Below, one piece after another: positions 52,869 to 61,715 of a DNA stretch of 64,000 bases (position 1 is the stretch's first letter; each line of letters begins with the position of its first letter). The stretch comes from Eubacterium uniforme (GTDB lineage Bacteria; Bacillota; Clostridia; Lachnospirales; Lachnospiraceae), in assembly GCF_900167115.1 (NCBI RefSeq), contig NZ_FUXZ01000006.1:48528-112527 (forward strand). The letters run 5' to 3'. The notes beneath the pieces are model-generated. The model did no database searches. It worked only from the letters and a program-made list of their open reading frames with translations, and was not told the origin of the DNA. Position numbers and translations under genes: made by a program.

Positions 52869-52902
52869 GAATTTAATAAGATTACGATGTATTTAAGATA
52901 TG

Positions 52903-52945
52903 AAAATACCCTCCTTACTGTTTTCAGTAAGGAAGGCAAAAATTT
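52903..52945 (-). terminator. Terminator of the WYL pair
   Basis: Perfect 11-12-bp stem (CCTTCCTTACTG-AAAA-CAGTAAGGAGGG on the minus strand) followed by TATTTTC. It separates the WYL transcript from the RNA gene. Confidence 0.85.
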
Positions 52946-53005
52946 TCATTCTATTATTATTTAATTCTATCTTCGTTATTTTATCCTTCTTTGATTTTGT
53001 CTACA

Positions 53006-53914
53006 TTATTTCTTCATCAAATTCCTTTGTCTTATCAGTCTTTCCTTAATAAGAAAAACAAATCGTGCAGGCTCAACAACCTTAATCATCGGACCATATG
53101 AAAGAATTCTGATAACCATCTCTGTTTCATCTTCAGTATTATAAACTATCTTAACTCTATACTTATCTGTATCTATTTTTTCAACTTCCTTTTCAAAGTG
53201 AGCAAAATGAAGTAAAACTCTATCAAGTGCCTTTCTCTTATCTTCAAGTTCAAAGATAACTTCCGACTTATCATTCACAATCTCTTTATCAGTCACTTCA
53301 TACTCGCCATCATACTTTTTGCAGCTTATGATTTTACCGACATTTGCTACGACTCTGCCCCTTCTGCCATTTCCATAAACCCTGAACTTATCATCCTTTT
53401 CTGAAAATTCAAGATACTTTGGAACCATAATCTGCTTAAGTGGATTACCCTTACGATTAATCGTATTAATCTCAATTAAATACTGATTATGAATTGCATC
53501 AAGAATCGTTCTAAAATTCTTAATGTAGTTTTCATCCTCAAAGTCATCGCCATCTAAATACTTGTCAAATACAATGTAATCATCCTCTGTAAAAAGTGGT
53601 TCTACATCATAATCAATAACTTTATCAGTGAACAACCTAATTCTCTTATCCATTGAAATAGCCTTCAAAAATCTTTTTTGAATAATTGTTAGAGGCATGG
53701 TTGGATCATTTTCAATAATGGTTGTTCCATCCTTTTTAAGGAGCTGCCACTTTTCCTCAAGAAGTGCAGGCTCAATATTAAGTGCACTTTCAAGGTATGC
53801 ATGCTTTTCAACTATTCTTCTTATATCCGCACTTTTAACAGGATGATCTAGTGCTTCTTTTATGATATTTGCTACTGCATTATAATATGCACCATATAAC
53901 TCACTAAAAATCAT
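53006..53914 (-). CDS. WYL-domain transcriptional regulator (second of pair)
   Basis: The protein is 302 residues. The N-terminus (SADIRRIVEKHAYLESALNIEPALLEEKW, then LTIIQKRFLKAISMD) is helical and winged-helix-like. The central WYL domain carries IHNQYLIEINTINRKGNPLKQIMVPKYLEFSEKDDKFRVYGN, and the WYL C-terminal part ends in YNTEDETEMVIRILSYGPMIKVVEPARFV. It lies 14 bp after the first WYL gene, so the two are an operon. WYL proteins bind single-stranded nucleic acid or other ligands and activate or repress defence and DNA/RNA-repair genes. The likely targets are rtcB and the tRNA-like RNA, both carrying the 22-bp motif. Confidence 0.85.
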   Translation of the reverse strand: MIFSELYGAYYNAVANIIKEALDHPVKSADIRRIVEKHAYLESALNIEPALLEEKWQLLKKDGTTIIENDPTMPLTIIQKRFLKAISMDKRIRLFTDKVIDYDVEPLFTEDDYIVFDKYLDGDDFEDENYIKNFRTILDAIHNQYLIEINTINRKGNPLKQIMVPKYLEFSEKDDKFRVYGNGRRGRVVANVGKIISCKKYDGEYEVTDKEIVNDKSEVIFELEDKRKALDRVLLHFAHFEKEVEKIDTDKYRVKIVYNTEDETEMVIRILSYGPMIKVVEPARFVFLIKERLIRQRNLMKK

Positions 53915-53928
53915 TTATCTTTCCATCC

Positions 53929-55155
53929 TTATATATCATATTGTTCATACATCCACTCTAAATCCTTTAGAAATCTTTTTTCTATATTCCTGTTTGAAAA
54001 CTTAATGTCTGTAATTCTACAGATAAATGTTCTAATCCATGGAACAAGTTCTGATGAATCAAAAACATCACAGGAAAACTTTGCAGTATTATTATCTATT
54101 CTTTCAACATTACCACATCTTTTTTCTCTTTCTAATCTATTAAATATATACTCTTCATCATCTTCAAACTTAATAGTAAACTCAACATGTTCCATTCGAT
54201 TACCATCGAAACTCTGGGTACTAACGCCCCACATATTAGGAAGCATGCCATCTAACTTGCTCTTATATTCTTCAAAGTTTTCAACAACTTTTCCAATTTT
54301 TACGGACACAATAGAATCAAGTCTATATGTCTGTATCCTCTTTATGTCTTCGATATACACAAGTACATACTGTCTTCCAGTAGCTGCACTAATTAAAACC
54401 TTTAATGGAACAACTTCTTTCTTTCCAATATTATCGCCATTCCTATTAATCAACTCAATAGTGCACTCTTTCTGATCCCTGATAGCCATGAATAAATTAC
54501 ACATAATCTCGCTATCAAGCGAACCAGTTATGTAGTGATGCTTAAATCTAAATATCTGCTCTTGTTCTTCATCCTTATCAAGAATAAATGAACCTATAAC
54601 TCCAACAGGCATAATCTCTGAAAAGAAATTTAGAATGTCAGCATCATAAACCTCCGCATCTTCGGCTAGTTCATAAAGAACCGTTCTTCCTTCTTTCTTA
54701 GTTAGTAGCAATCCGATACTAACATATTCTTTTAACTTTTTTCGAACTGTCGATTCATCATATGTTCTCGGATTTTCAAACTCACAAAGGTAATCATCAA
54801 TATTCTCCATGATTTCATTCATGGTAAGAGCACCTTCTGCTTCCTTAAAAATGTCCATCACAATAAAATGCAGTGTAATATCGCCATCCGTAAAGCTCTT
54901 TGTTTTCCACGCCTTATAAAGAGGATTATGCTCTGAAATCCTACTATCTATCGACAAGAAAATATTCTTACCTTCAGCAGATGTTCTAAACTGCATGTAA
55001 TCTCCAAGTATGCTCTCCATTCTACGCTTTTCATCATCATAAGTTCTGCTACTCTTATTTATATACTCATCACGGCTCTTAAAACCATAAACGTAGAACT
55101 CTCGCATGTATTCCCTTATTCTATTAAAATTCTTAACCAACTCACTATAAGCCAT
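53929..55155 (-). CDS. WYL-domain transcriptional regulator (first of pair)
   Basis: The protein is 408 residues from ATG 55155 (MAYSELVKNFNRIREYMREFY), supported by GGAG and by the upstream promoter at 55184-55212; the extended frame to 55290 would run through that promoter and the rtcB terminator. A winged helix lies at about 90-160 (MDIFKEAEGALTMNEIMENID, YDESTVRKKLKEYVSIGLL). The WYL domain follows (KHHYITGSLDSEIM, CTIELINRNGDNIGKKEVVPLKVLISAATGRQYVLVYIED) with a WYL C-terminal extension. Two WYL proteins in tandem may form a heteromer. It has its own promoter, so levels can differ from those of rtcB. Confidence 0.85.
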   Translation of the reverse strand: MAYSELVKNFNRIREYMREFYVYGFKSRDEYINKSSRTYDDEKRRMESILGDYMQFRTSAEGKNIFLSIDSRISEHNPLYKAWKTKSFTDGDITLHFIVMDIFKEAEGALTMNEIMENIDDYLCEFENPRTYDESTVRKKLKEYVSIGLLLTKKEGRTVLYELAEDAEVYDADILNFFSEIMPVGVIGSFILDKDEEQEQIFRFKHHYITGSLDSEIMCNLFMAIRDQKECTIELINRNGDNIGKKEVVPLKVLISAATGRQYVLVYIEDIKRIQTYRLDSIVSVKIGKVVENFEEYKSKLDGMLPNMWGVSTQSFDGNRMEHVEFTIKFEDDEEYIFNRLEREKRCGNVERIDNNTAKFSCDVFDSSELVPWIRTFICRITDIKFSNRNIEKRFLKDLEWMYEQYDI

Positions 55156-55183
55156 TGTTTTACTCCAATAAATATTTACTAAA

Positions 55184-55212
55184 ATTATGGCACACGGTTT
55201 GCTCCATTGCAA
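55184..55212 (-). promoter_or_regulatory. Promoter of the WYL operon
   Basis: TTGCAA (55207-55212), 17 bp, CATAAT (55184-55189) on the minus strand, 29 bp ahead of the first WYL start. It does not carry the 22-bp rtcB/RNA motif. Confidence 0.6.
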
Positions 55213-55227
55213 TAGCAATTTTCGTAT

Positions 55228-55263
55228 CAAAAAGAACCACGCATCCGGGTAGATGCGTGATTC
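55228..55263 (-). terminator. Terminator of rtcB
   Basis: Stem GAATCACGCATC/GATGCGTGGTTC (one wobble) and TTTTTG on the minus strand, starting at the rtcB stop. It shows that rtcB and the WYL genes are separate transcripts. Confidence 0.85.
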
Positions 55264-55264
55264 T

Positions 55265-56494
55265 CTATTTCTTTTTCCAAGGTAAGTCATCGCTTGCCTT
55301 AAAGTTAAATACAGGTTTCATAACCTCAATGATGTCTACAGAATCTCTGATAACATCAATGATGTCCTCAAGAGACTTATATGCCATAGGTGCCTCATCA
55401 AGTGTGCTTTCATTAACTGAAGTAGTATAAATACCCTTCATAGTCTCTTTGTACTCATCCATGCTAAGAGAATCCTTAGCTTTTGATCTTGACATTATAC
55501 GACCTGCGCCATGTGGAGCTGAATAGTTCCAATCCTTACATCCGCGACCGACTGCAATTACAGAACCGTCCCTCATGTTAATAGGAATTAAAACTTTCTC
55601 ACCCTCATGCGCTGCGATAGCACCCTTTCTTAAAATCATCTCATCAGTATCGATGTAGTTATGAATTGTATGAAAGCTCTCTACTGCCTCCATTCCAGTT
55701 CTATCTAAGATAATCTCAGCCATACGCTCTCTGCTTCTCTTAGCAAATGCCTGGCATATCTTAACATCATGTAAATAATCATCTAAAAACTTACCATATA
55801 ACCAGCATATATCTGCAGGTATAAGTAACGCATTATCCTCATACTCTTTCTTTAACTTTTTAAGTTCGCCCTCTATCTCTTTTCTTTTGCCAGCAGCCTT
55901 ATACTCTTCAATAATTCTATCTCTATCAATATAATACTGCTCCTTACCTGAATGTAAATCGATGGCTATTTGCTGATATATTTCAGCAACCTGCTTTCCA
56001 AGATTTCTACTTCCTGAATGAATTACGAGGTAGTATGTTCCATCGTTCGCCTGATCTACCTCTATAAAGTGGTTACCACCACCAAGAGTTCCAAGGGATT
56101 TTTCAAGTCTTCTTGTATCTCTAAGAGCTCTGTAGCATTTAAGGTCTGATAAATCAAATCTTTCCATTCTACCTTCCCATACATTCATTCCTGATGGAAT
56201 GAAATGGCAGGCCTCATCAATCTTTTCAAAATCAAGTTCTTTATTTTTTAACTTAACTGTGTACATACCACAACCGATATCAACACCAACCACATTTGGG
56301 CAAGCCTTACCTGCAATCGTCATTGTTGTACCAATTGTACATCCCTTACCAGCGTGAACGTCAGGCATAATTCTTATTTCACTACCCTCAGTAAGTTCGT
56401 AATCACACATTCTCTTTATCTGTTCAATAGCTTCATCCTCTATAACTTTCGCATAACATATTGCTGTTGCATATTTACCTTTAATCTCTAACAT
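55265..56494 (-). CDS. rtcB: RtcB RNA ligase
   Basis: The protein is 409 residues, shorter than E. coli RtcB-type proteins (about 410-480) but with a complete core. Metal-binding residues appear in PDVHAGKGCTIGTT (D45, H47), GVDIGCGMY (Cys 75), GGGNHFIEV (H142) and VIHSGSRNLG (H159). The guanylylated histidine is in PHGAGRIMSRSKA (H near 328). RtcB joins RNA 3'-phosphate or 2',3'-cyclic phosphate ends to 5'-OH ends using GTP and Mn2+. In bacteria it repairs RNAs cut by toxins such as colicin-type tRNases. No RtcA or archease gene is present in the window. The leader carries the 22-bp motif at 56580-56601 and a perfect hairpin GGTGAG-TAC-CTCACC at 56507-56521; the ribosome-binding site near the ATG is weak (AGGATT, close spacing). 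Confidence 0.93.
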   Translation of the reverse strand: MLEIKGKYATAICYAKVIEDEAIEQIKRMCDYELTEGSEIRIMPDVHAGKGCTIGTTMTIAGKACPNVVGVDIGCGMYTVKLKNKELDFEKIDEACHFIPSGMNVWEGRMERFDLSDLKCYRALRDTRRLEKSLGTLGGGNHFIEVDQANDGTYYLVIHSGSRNLGKQVAEIYQQIAIDLHSGKEQYYIDRDRIIEEYKAAGKRKEIEGELKKLKKEYEDNALLIPADICWLYGKFLDDYLHDVKICQAFAKRSRERMAEIILDRTGMEAVESFHTIHNYIDTDEMILRKGAIAAHEGEKVLIPINMRDGSVIAVGRGCKDWNYSAPHGAGRIMSRSKAKDSLSMDEYKETMKGIYTTSVNESTLDEAPMAYKSLEDIIDVIRDSVDIIEVMKPVFNFKASDDLPWKKK

Positions 56495-56506
56495 AATCCT
56501 ATTTGT

Positions 56507-56521
56507 GGTGAGTACCTCACC
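56507..56521 (-). promoter_or_regulatory. Small hairpin in the rtcB leader
   Basis: Arms GGTGAG and CTCACC around TAC, between an AAAGGAG sequence and the ATG at 56494. It could bring the distant Shine-Dalgarno-like AAAGGAG closer to the start or act as a translational control element. Only the structure is seen; the role is inferred. Confidence 0.4.
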
Positions 56522-56579
56522 ATTCTCCTTTCCTTCTCATCGATACCATACACACATTCTATATTACATGCATAAATAT

Positions 56580-56601
56580 ATCACGGAAAAAAAGTTGCGA
56601 A
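56580..56601 (-). promoter_or_regulatory. 22-bp motif upstream of rtcB
   Basis: Identical in all 22 positions to 52847-52868 upstream of the tRNA-like RNA. It is 85 bp before the rtcB ATG, just after the alcohol dehydrogenase terminator, which places it at the rtcB promoter. Most likely a shared activator site or an unusual promoter. Confidence 0.65.
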
Positions 56602-56604
56602 ATC

Positions 56605-56637
56605 ATAAAAACCGCAGGGATAATACCCTGCGGCTAA
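56605..56637 (-). terminator. Terminator after the alcohol dehydrogenase gene
   Basis: Perfect 8-bp stem CCGCAGGG/CCCTGCGG with GTTTTTATG following on the minus strand, directly after the 56643 stop. Confidence 0.85.
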
Positions 56638-56642
56638 AACAA

Positions 56643-57818
56643 TTACATCATCATCTTATAAATCTTTGCACATTCTTCTTCGTTCAATGTAATGAAACCT
56701 GAGATTGAACCAGTTCTTCCATCACCATTACAAAGTACATCAACAAGTTTTGGAATATCTTCTTCCTTAGCACCAAGTTCGCCAAATGTAACTGGCATAC
56801 CAATTGATGATAAGAAATTCTTAAATGCATTAATACCCTCAAGGGCTGTTCTTTCAGGATGATCAAAATCCATCTGACATCCCCATACCCTAACTGCAAC
56901 TTTTGCAAATCTCATTACATCATGTGAAAGTTCATATTTAAATACTGCTGGCATTGTTACTGCAAGACCTGCACCATGAGCACAATCATAAAGTGCTGAA
57001 AGTTCATGCTCGATTGTATGACTTAACCAATCCTGACTTCTACCAACACCGCAACAGTTATTATGAGCCATTGTTCCAGCCCACATAATGTTAGCTCTTG
57101 CCTCATAATTATTAGGATTTTCAATTACTCTAGGTCCTTCATGAACCATAGTAAGAAGTAATGCTTCAATCATTCTATCAGTAACTTCAACATCTTTTGA
57201 ATTTGTTAGATATCTCTCATATAAATGAGCCATAATATCTGTAATACCAGCTGCTGTCTGATATGGTGGTAATGTCTGTGTAAGAGCTGGATTTAAGATA
57301 CTAAATTTAGGTCTAATAGCATCTCCACTTGCACCTCTCTTATACATACCATCTTCATATGTAATAACTGAATCTGGACTACCTTCACTACCTGCTGCTG
57401 CAATTGTAAGAATTGTACCAACTGGAAGAGCTTCTTCAATACGCTTTCCTCTATAGAAATCCCAGAAATCTCCATCGTATACAACACCTGCTGCAATTGC
57501 CTTAGCAGAATCAATTGTAGATCCGCCACCTACTGCAAGAACAAAGTCAACGCCTTCTTTCTTACATAAATCAATTCCTTCATAAACTAATCCACTTCTT
57601 GGATTTGGCATAACTCCGCCAAGTTCAACATAAGAGATTCCTTCAGCATCAAGTGATTTTTTAACTCTATCAAGAAGTCCTGATTTAACAACACTTCCAC
57701 CACCAAAATGAAGTAATACTTTACTTCCTCCGAATCTCTTAACTAGTTTTCCTGCTTCGCTTTCTGTGTCCTTACCAAACACAAACTGTGTAGGTGAATA
57801 AAACGCAAAATTCTCCAT
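56643..57818 (-). CDS. Iron-dependent alcohol dehydrogenase (butanol dehydrogenase/YqhD-like)
   Basis: The protein is 391 residues with AAAGGAG upstream. The dinucleotide-binding region is DFVLAVGGGSTIDSAKAIAAG near 91-111, and metal ligands are in AAGITDIMAHLYERYL and LSHTIEHELSALYDCAHGAGLA (Asp and His ligands of type III Fe-ADH). TLPPYQTAAG and IAAAGSEGSPDSVIT are typical of NADPH-dependent butanol dehydrogenases, which reduce aldehydes in fermentation. It has its own promoter (57857-57886) and terminator. Substrate is not readable. Confidence 0.92.
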   Translation of the reverse strand: MENFAFYSPTQFVFGKDTESEAGKLVKRFGGSKVLLHFGGGSVVKSGLLDRVKKSLDAEGISYVELGGVMPNPRSGLVYEGIDLCKKEGVDFVLAVGGGSTIDSAKAIAAGVVYDGDFWDFYRGKRIEEALPVGTILTIAAAGSEGSPDSVITYEDGMYKRGASGDAIRPKFSILNPALTQTLPPYQTAAGITDIMAHLYERYLTNSKDVEVTDRMIEALLLTMVHEGPRVIENPNNYEARANIMWAGTMAHNNCCGVGRSQDWLSHTIEHELSALYDCAHGAGLAVTMPAVFKYELSHDVMRFAKVAVRVWGCQMDFDHPERTALEGINAFKNFLSSIGMPVTFGELGAKEEDIPKLVDVLCNGDGRTGSISGFITLNEEECAKIYKMMM

Positions 57819-57856
57819 ATATATCTCCTTTATAATGTATTAAACCCTCTGCTATT

Positions 57857-57886
57857 ATTCTATCATATGGTTTTGTACTTACACAA
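57857..57886 (-). promoter_or_regulatory. Promoter of the alcohol dehydrogenase gene
   Basis: TTGTGT (57881-57886), 18 bp, TAGAAT (57857-57862) on the minus strand, 39 bp ahead of the ATG. Confidence 0.5.
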
Positions 57887-57916
57887 CAAGTATTTACCGT
57901 TATGGTTATTCAACTT

Positions 57917-59023
57917 CTAAAACAACATTCCTACCACGCTTCTATACTTAGCAACACTATCAGCTTTTCTAATCTCTTTAATTACTTTCTTTAAATCACC
58001 ATTAAATACTTCATTAATACCTGGAAGAATCTTAGAAATCTCTTCTCCTTCAAATAACCAGTATGCCCAAAGTTCTTTCATCTTAAATAAAACAGGAGTT
58101 TCTCCTGGCATAACTTTAATGTATTCAGAAAGAAGATCATCATGAAAATCTTTAAATATTTTCAATCTATTAGATATCGTAAGTTCACTAGAATCATTAG
58201 AACTATCTAAATTCTCATAATCATCTAGTTTACCGCCCACTCTAAATTTATTATCTAACCTATCATCATAGTTCAAGAAACTTCCCTTAATCTCCTCTGC
58301 GAGCCAAGGATTCCCAATAAACCCTCTACCTAGCATAACGGCATTGAAATTATTAGTTTTCTTTTTTCCATTAAAATTACTATCTTCACTACAATCTCCG
58401 CTACTCGCATCAACTACTCTTTTAAAGGAATCAACATCTCTAATGTCTCCATTAAAACACAATGGAACTTCCATCATATCCTGAGCTAATTTAAATGCAT
58501 CTATATGAGCGCTTCCTCCATATAATTCATCTAAAAGTCTTGCATGTACTATAAGTTCACTTAATGGAAACTTCTGATAAACTTTCAAAATATCTTCCCA
58601 TTCATTCATGGATGATATTCCAAGTCTTGTTTTAATTGATATCTTTAAATCTGTCTTTTCAAATACTTCATCTAAAAATTTTTCCAAGGCATATGTATCT
58701 GAAAGCATGCCTGCTCCACGTCCTTTAACAGTAACTGTCTTTGAAGGGCATCCCAGATTTATGTTAACCTCATCATATCCCATATTCTTTAACTGATTAA
58801 CAATCAAGCAAAAAGTATTAACATTATTTGTAAGTACCTGAGGAATCAAATTTTCACACTTATTAGTTTCTCTTGAGACCTCACTTTTCTCCCTGCCTTT
58901 TAACTTACTGCTCGCAACAAAAGGTGTGAAATATCTATCCACACCTTTAAAATATTTATTATATACATTTCTATAAACATATGTTGTAACACCTTCCATC
59001 GGCGCCATATAAATCCTCTTCAT
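57917..59023 (-). CDS. dus: tRNA-dihydrouridine synthase (Dus family)
   Basis: About 368 residues; the start is taken at the second Met (MKRIYMAPMEGVTTYVYRN), which fits the family opening, although an ATG three codons earlier is possible. FMN-binding and active-site blocks are MAPMEGVT, DEVNINLGCPSKTVTVKGRGAGM (Cys near 91), ISIKTRLGI, LIVHAR and VMLGRGFIGNPWLA. Dus enzymes reduce uridines in tRNA D-loops with NADPH. A low-complexity segment (DSSNDSSELTI) is probably disordered. The D-loop of the tRNA-like RNA 5 kb away could be a substrate, but this housekeeping enzyme acts on all tRNAs. Confidence 0.92.
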   Translation of the reverse strand: MKRIYMAPMEGVTTYVYRNVYNKYFKGVDRYFTPFVASSKLKGREKSEVSRETNKCENLIPQVLTNNVNTFCLIVNQLKNMGYDEVNINLGCPSKTVTVKGRGAGMLSDTYALEKFLDEVFEKTDLKISIKTRLGISSMNEWEDILKVYQKFPLSELIVHARLLDELYGGSAHIDAFKLAQDMMEVPLCFNGDIRDVDSFKRVVDASSGDCSEDSNFNGKKKTNNFNAVMLGRGFIGNPWLAEEIKGSFLNYDDRLDNKFRVGGKLDDYENLDSSNDSSELTISNRLKIFKDFHDDLLSEYIKVMPGETPVLFKMKELWAYWLFEGEEISKILPGINEVFNGDLKKVIKEIRKADSVAKYRSVVGMLF

Positions 59024-59119
59024 ACTGCACATCCTTTTTACTCTCTGATATAAACACTAGCATATTATTACAACAAATATAAAAAAGTTCTATCAAAAAC
59101 CTGTAAATTCCATGTTTTA

Positions 59120-59779
59120 TCAAACTATCCAATATGTTCCATCCATGGCCTGGTGAATCGCGCCTATTTCTTCAGAAATTAAATTTCCATTAAAATCTCT
59201 CACTCTTACCATGTTATAAAATTTATAATTATCACCTGCTCGATTATTTTCATCATCCCAGTCTTCTTCAACCCAAGTCTCACAATAAACTTTGCCATCA
59301 CTTATAGCAAAAACCGACTCATGTTCATCCTCAAATTTAAATGAAAATTTATCAGGGTAATAAGACTTAAATTCATTCAAATCCTGATGAATTATATTTA
59401 CTTTCTCTCCACATATACAAAGATTGTAAAGATTAACTTCCGAAATATTAAGCGTTGTTACGACTTCTAATAAAGTTTCTGGTAAACACTTATATAAAAA
59501 TACTTCTTTTTCATCATAATCTGCTTTTAGAAAATACAAATAGCCATCCACAAATATTGGATTTCCATACATCACATTTTTCTTCTTAGCAAATGGTTCA
59601 TAAACCTTTCCCGTAAGCAAATCATAAATCATTATTATAGAGCCTTGATATCCTCCATATTCTTGCCATTCTTTCAAATCATATAAATCACTACTATCAG
59701 AATGTGAATATGCATATCTATCACTTCCATTAACGTTTAATACATATCTTCCATATGTTTTTTCAAATCTTTTAATCAT
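59120..59779 (-). CDS. Hypothetical protein, beta-propeller-like
   Basis: The protein is 219 residues. No family recognised. Repeated short strands with turns (GSIIMIYDLLTGKVYEPF, GNPIFVDGYLYFLKADYDEKEVFLYKC, VFAISDGKVYCETWVEEDW, MVRVRDFNGNLIS) suggest a small beta-propeller or WD-like fold. No signal peptide or membrane segment. It follows the phosphatase by 8 bp, so it is probably in its operon and could modulate it. Confidence 0.7.
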   Translation of the reverse strand: MIKRFEKTYGRYVLNVNGSDRYAYSHSDSSDLYDLKEWQEYGGYQGSIIMIYDLLTGKVYEPFAKKKNVMYGNPIFVDGYLYFLKADYDEKEVFLYKCLPETLLEVVTTLNISEVNLYNLCICGEKVNIIHQDLNEFKSYYPDKFSFKFEDEHESVFAISDGKVYCETWVEEDWDDENNRAGDNYKFYNMVRVRDFNGNLISEEIGAIHQAMDGTYWIV

Positions 59780-59787
59780 ATATACCT

Positions 59788-61575
59788 TTATTCTATCCCC
59801 TTATAATGTACGCAAAGCATTGTGATATCATCAAACTGGTCTGCATCCTCTACGAACTCATCAACATCCTCTCTTACTATTCTAATAAGATTTTCAGGAT
59901 TCAATTCCCTATTAAGAGAAAGCGTCTTAATCATACGGTCAAGACCGTACATCTTTTTATCATTTCTTGTAGCCTCAGGAACACCATCCGTATAAAGGAA
60001 AATCTTGCTTCCTGGCTCAAGTTTAATTTCATAATCAGTGAACTTGGCCATATCCATAAGGCCTACAACCATACCATGAACATTCTCATCTAGAGCAAAT
60101 GCTCCTCCCTCATGCATAACAGCTGGATAATCGTGCCCTGCATTTGCTGCAGTAATAATACCTGTATTAATATCTAAGATACCAAACCATACTGTTACAA
60201 AAAGGTCTGCATCATTACTTTCACATATTCTTAAGTTAACTTGATGAAGTGTTTCAGCTGGTCCAAATCCAAGCATCGCATAATTCTTAATCAGGTTCTT
60301 TGCATTCATCATAAAGAGAGCAGCTGGGACTCCCTTGCCTGAAACATCCGCCATAACAAGTCCAAGATGATCATTATCAATCAAAAAGAAATCATAAAAA
60401 TCACCGCCTACTTCCTTAGCAGGTGTCATCTTCGCATAAATATCAAATTCTTTTCTCTCAGTAAATACTGGAAAATTGCTGGGAAGTGCATCAGCCTGAA
60501 TGTTAGTTGCAAGATTAAGTTCAGCACTAATTCTTTCCTTTTCAGCTGTAATTTTATTTAAATCTTTTTCATAGGTCTTAAGGTCTTTCTCCATAACCTT
60601 TAAACTATTAGCAAGATTTTCAATTTCATCCCCAGTTCTAATTTTTAGTTTCGAGAAATGTTCCCCAACCTTATCAACCTTAATATTTTTATTTTTCTTA
60701 ATAGCAGCAAGCTTTCTATTCTGAATATACTCCTGCTTGTCGTTAACATATTCCATTGAAGCTTTTGCAATTTTATTAATCGGACGAACCAGCTTATATG
60801 TAGCAACAAATCCAGCTATAACAGCTATGATTATTGAAACAACAACCATCATACTCATATAAATAATTGCAAAATTCTTTGTTTTTACATCAATACTATC
60901 AATTGTAACATCAAGTAAGACAACGCACTTATGTCCACCACTACCATATATACCAACTCCAGTAGTCATAACCTTTTCACCTAAACTATGATAAATGGTA
61001 GTATAAGGATCATTTTCATTTGATTTTAAATATCCTGCAAAGTTTTCAGGTGTAACATACTCATGTTCTCCAACTAGACATCTATTATCCGTAACGTCAG
61101 GATCCGCTAAATATATACAATTCTCACTTTCAGGATCATATGTAAAAATATAAGCATCTCTTATATCAGTTGCTTTTTTAAATCCTCTAAGTGAAGTCTT
61201 AATAAATTCTAAATCTTCGTTATTCTCATATACCGCGAACTTACTTCTATACCCTTCAGCATACTGATTCTCCAATTCTTCCTTAGTCATACTCTTAAAA
61301 ATTCTTACCAATTTATCCGCGTATACTGTACAATCAACTTTCTGGCTAATTGAATCTGATATTCCCTGTGCTATAACACAGTTATCCGATGCAATCTGCT
61401 CCAAAAGATTTTTTCTATAAACCCTCGTACACACTATAACAGATAATGCAGCAAATACCATCGAAAGCAAGAACACACCAAATGTCAGCCTTAAGGCTAA
61501 TCTTCCCTTTACTTTTTTAAATTCCAATTCATTAGAAGCTACTACAACTTCCTTACCCTTCTCTATTTTGCTCAT
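59788..61575 (-). CDS. Membrane PP2C-type phosphatase (RsbU/SpoIIE) with extracytoplasmic sensor and HAMP
   Basis: The protein is 595 residues from ATG 61575 (MSKIEKGKEVV), chosen for TTGGGGGTG upstream. In order: a short cytoplasmic N-terminus, TM1 (LTFGVFLLSMVFAALSVIVC), an extracytoplasmic domain of about 180 residues, TM2 (IIYMSMMVVVSIIIAVIAGFVATY), HAMP-like linker (LVRPINKIAKASMEY) and coiled coil (LKVMEKDLKTYEKDLNKITAEKERISAELNLA), then the SpoIIE domain (YDFFLIDNDHLGLVMADVSGKGVPAALFM, AGHDYPAVM, LYTDGVPEATR, ADQFDDITMLCVHY). Metal-binding Asp residues are in ADVSGKG, YTDG and DDIT. It likely dephosphorylates an anti-sigma-factor antagonist, but no STAS or kinase gene is in the window. 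Its promoter is 61673-61701. Confidence 0.9.
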   Translation of the reverse strand: MSKIEKGKEVVVASNELEFKKVKGRLALRLTFGVFLLSMVFAALSVIVCTRVYRKNLLEQIASDNCVIAQGISDSISQKVDCTVYADKLVRIFKSMTKEELENQYAEGYRSKFAVYENNEDLEFIKTSLRGFKKATDIRDAYIFTYDPESENCIYLADPDVTDNRCLVGEHEYVTPENFAGYLKSNENDPYTTIYHSLGEKVMTTGVGIYGSGGHKCVVLLDVTIDSIDVKTKNFAIIYMSMMVVVSIIIAVIAGFVATYKLVRPINKIAKASMEYVNDKQEYIQNRKLAAIKKNKNIKVDKVGEHFSKLKIRTGDEIENLANSLKVMEKDLKTYEKDLNKITAEKERISAELNLATNIQADALPSNFPVFTERKEFDIYAKMTPAKEVGGDFYDFFLIDNDHLGLVMADVSGKGVPAALFMMNAKNLIKNYAMLGFGPAETLHQVNLRICESNDADLFVTVWFGILDINTGIITAANAGHDYPAVMHEGGAFALDENVHGMVVGLMDMAKFTDYEIKLEPGSKIFLYTDGVPEATRNDKKMYGLDRMIKTLSLNRELNPENLIRIVREDVDEFVEDADQFDDITMLCVHYKGIE

Positions 61576-61672
61576 ATTACACCCCCAAGTGAAATACATT
61601 TTTTAGTTGCAGACCCCATATGAAGCAAAAGAATTACCCTTTATATTTATTCTTCCGTTTCTTATAGTGTCT

Positions 61673-61701
61673 ATTATACTCCAACAAAATCTATATAACA
61701 A
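61673..61701 (-). promoter_or_regulatory. Promoter of the phosphatase operon
   Basis: TTGTTA (61696-61701), 17 bp, TATAAT (61673-61678) on the minus strand. It leaves a leader of about 90 bp before the ATG at 61575. Confidence 0.65.
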
Positions 61702-61715
61702 GAATTTAATAACAT

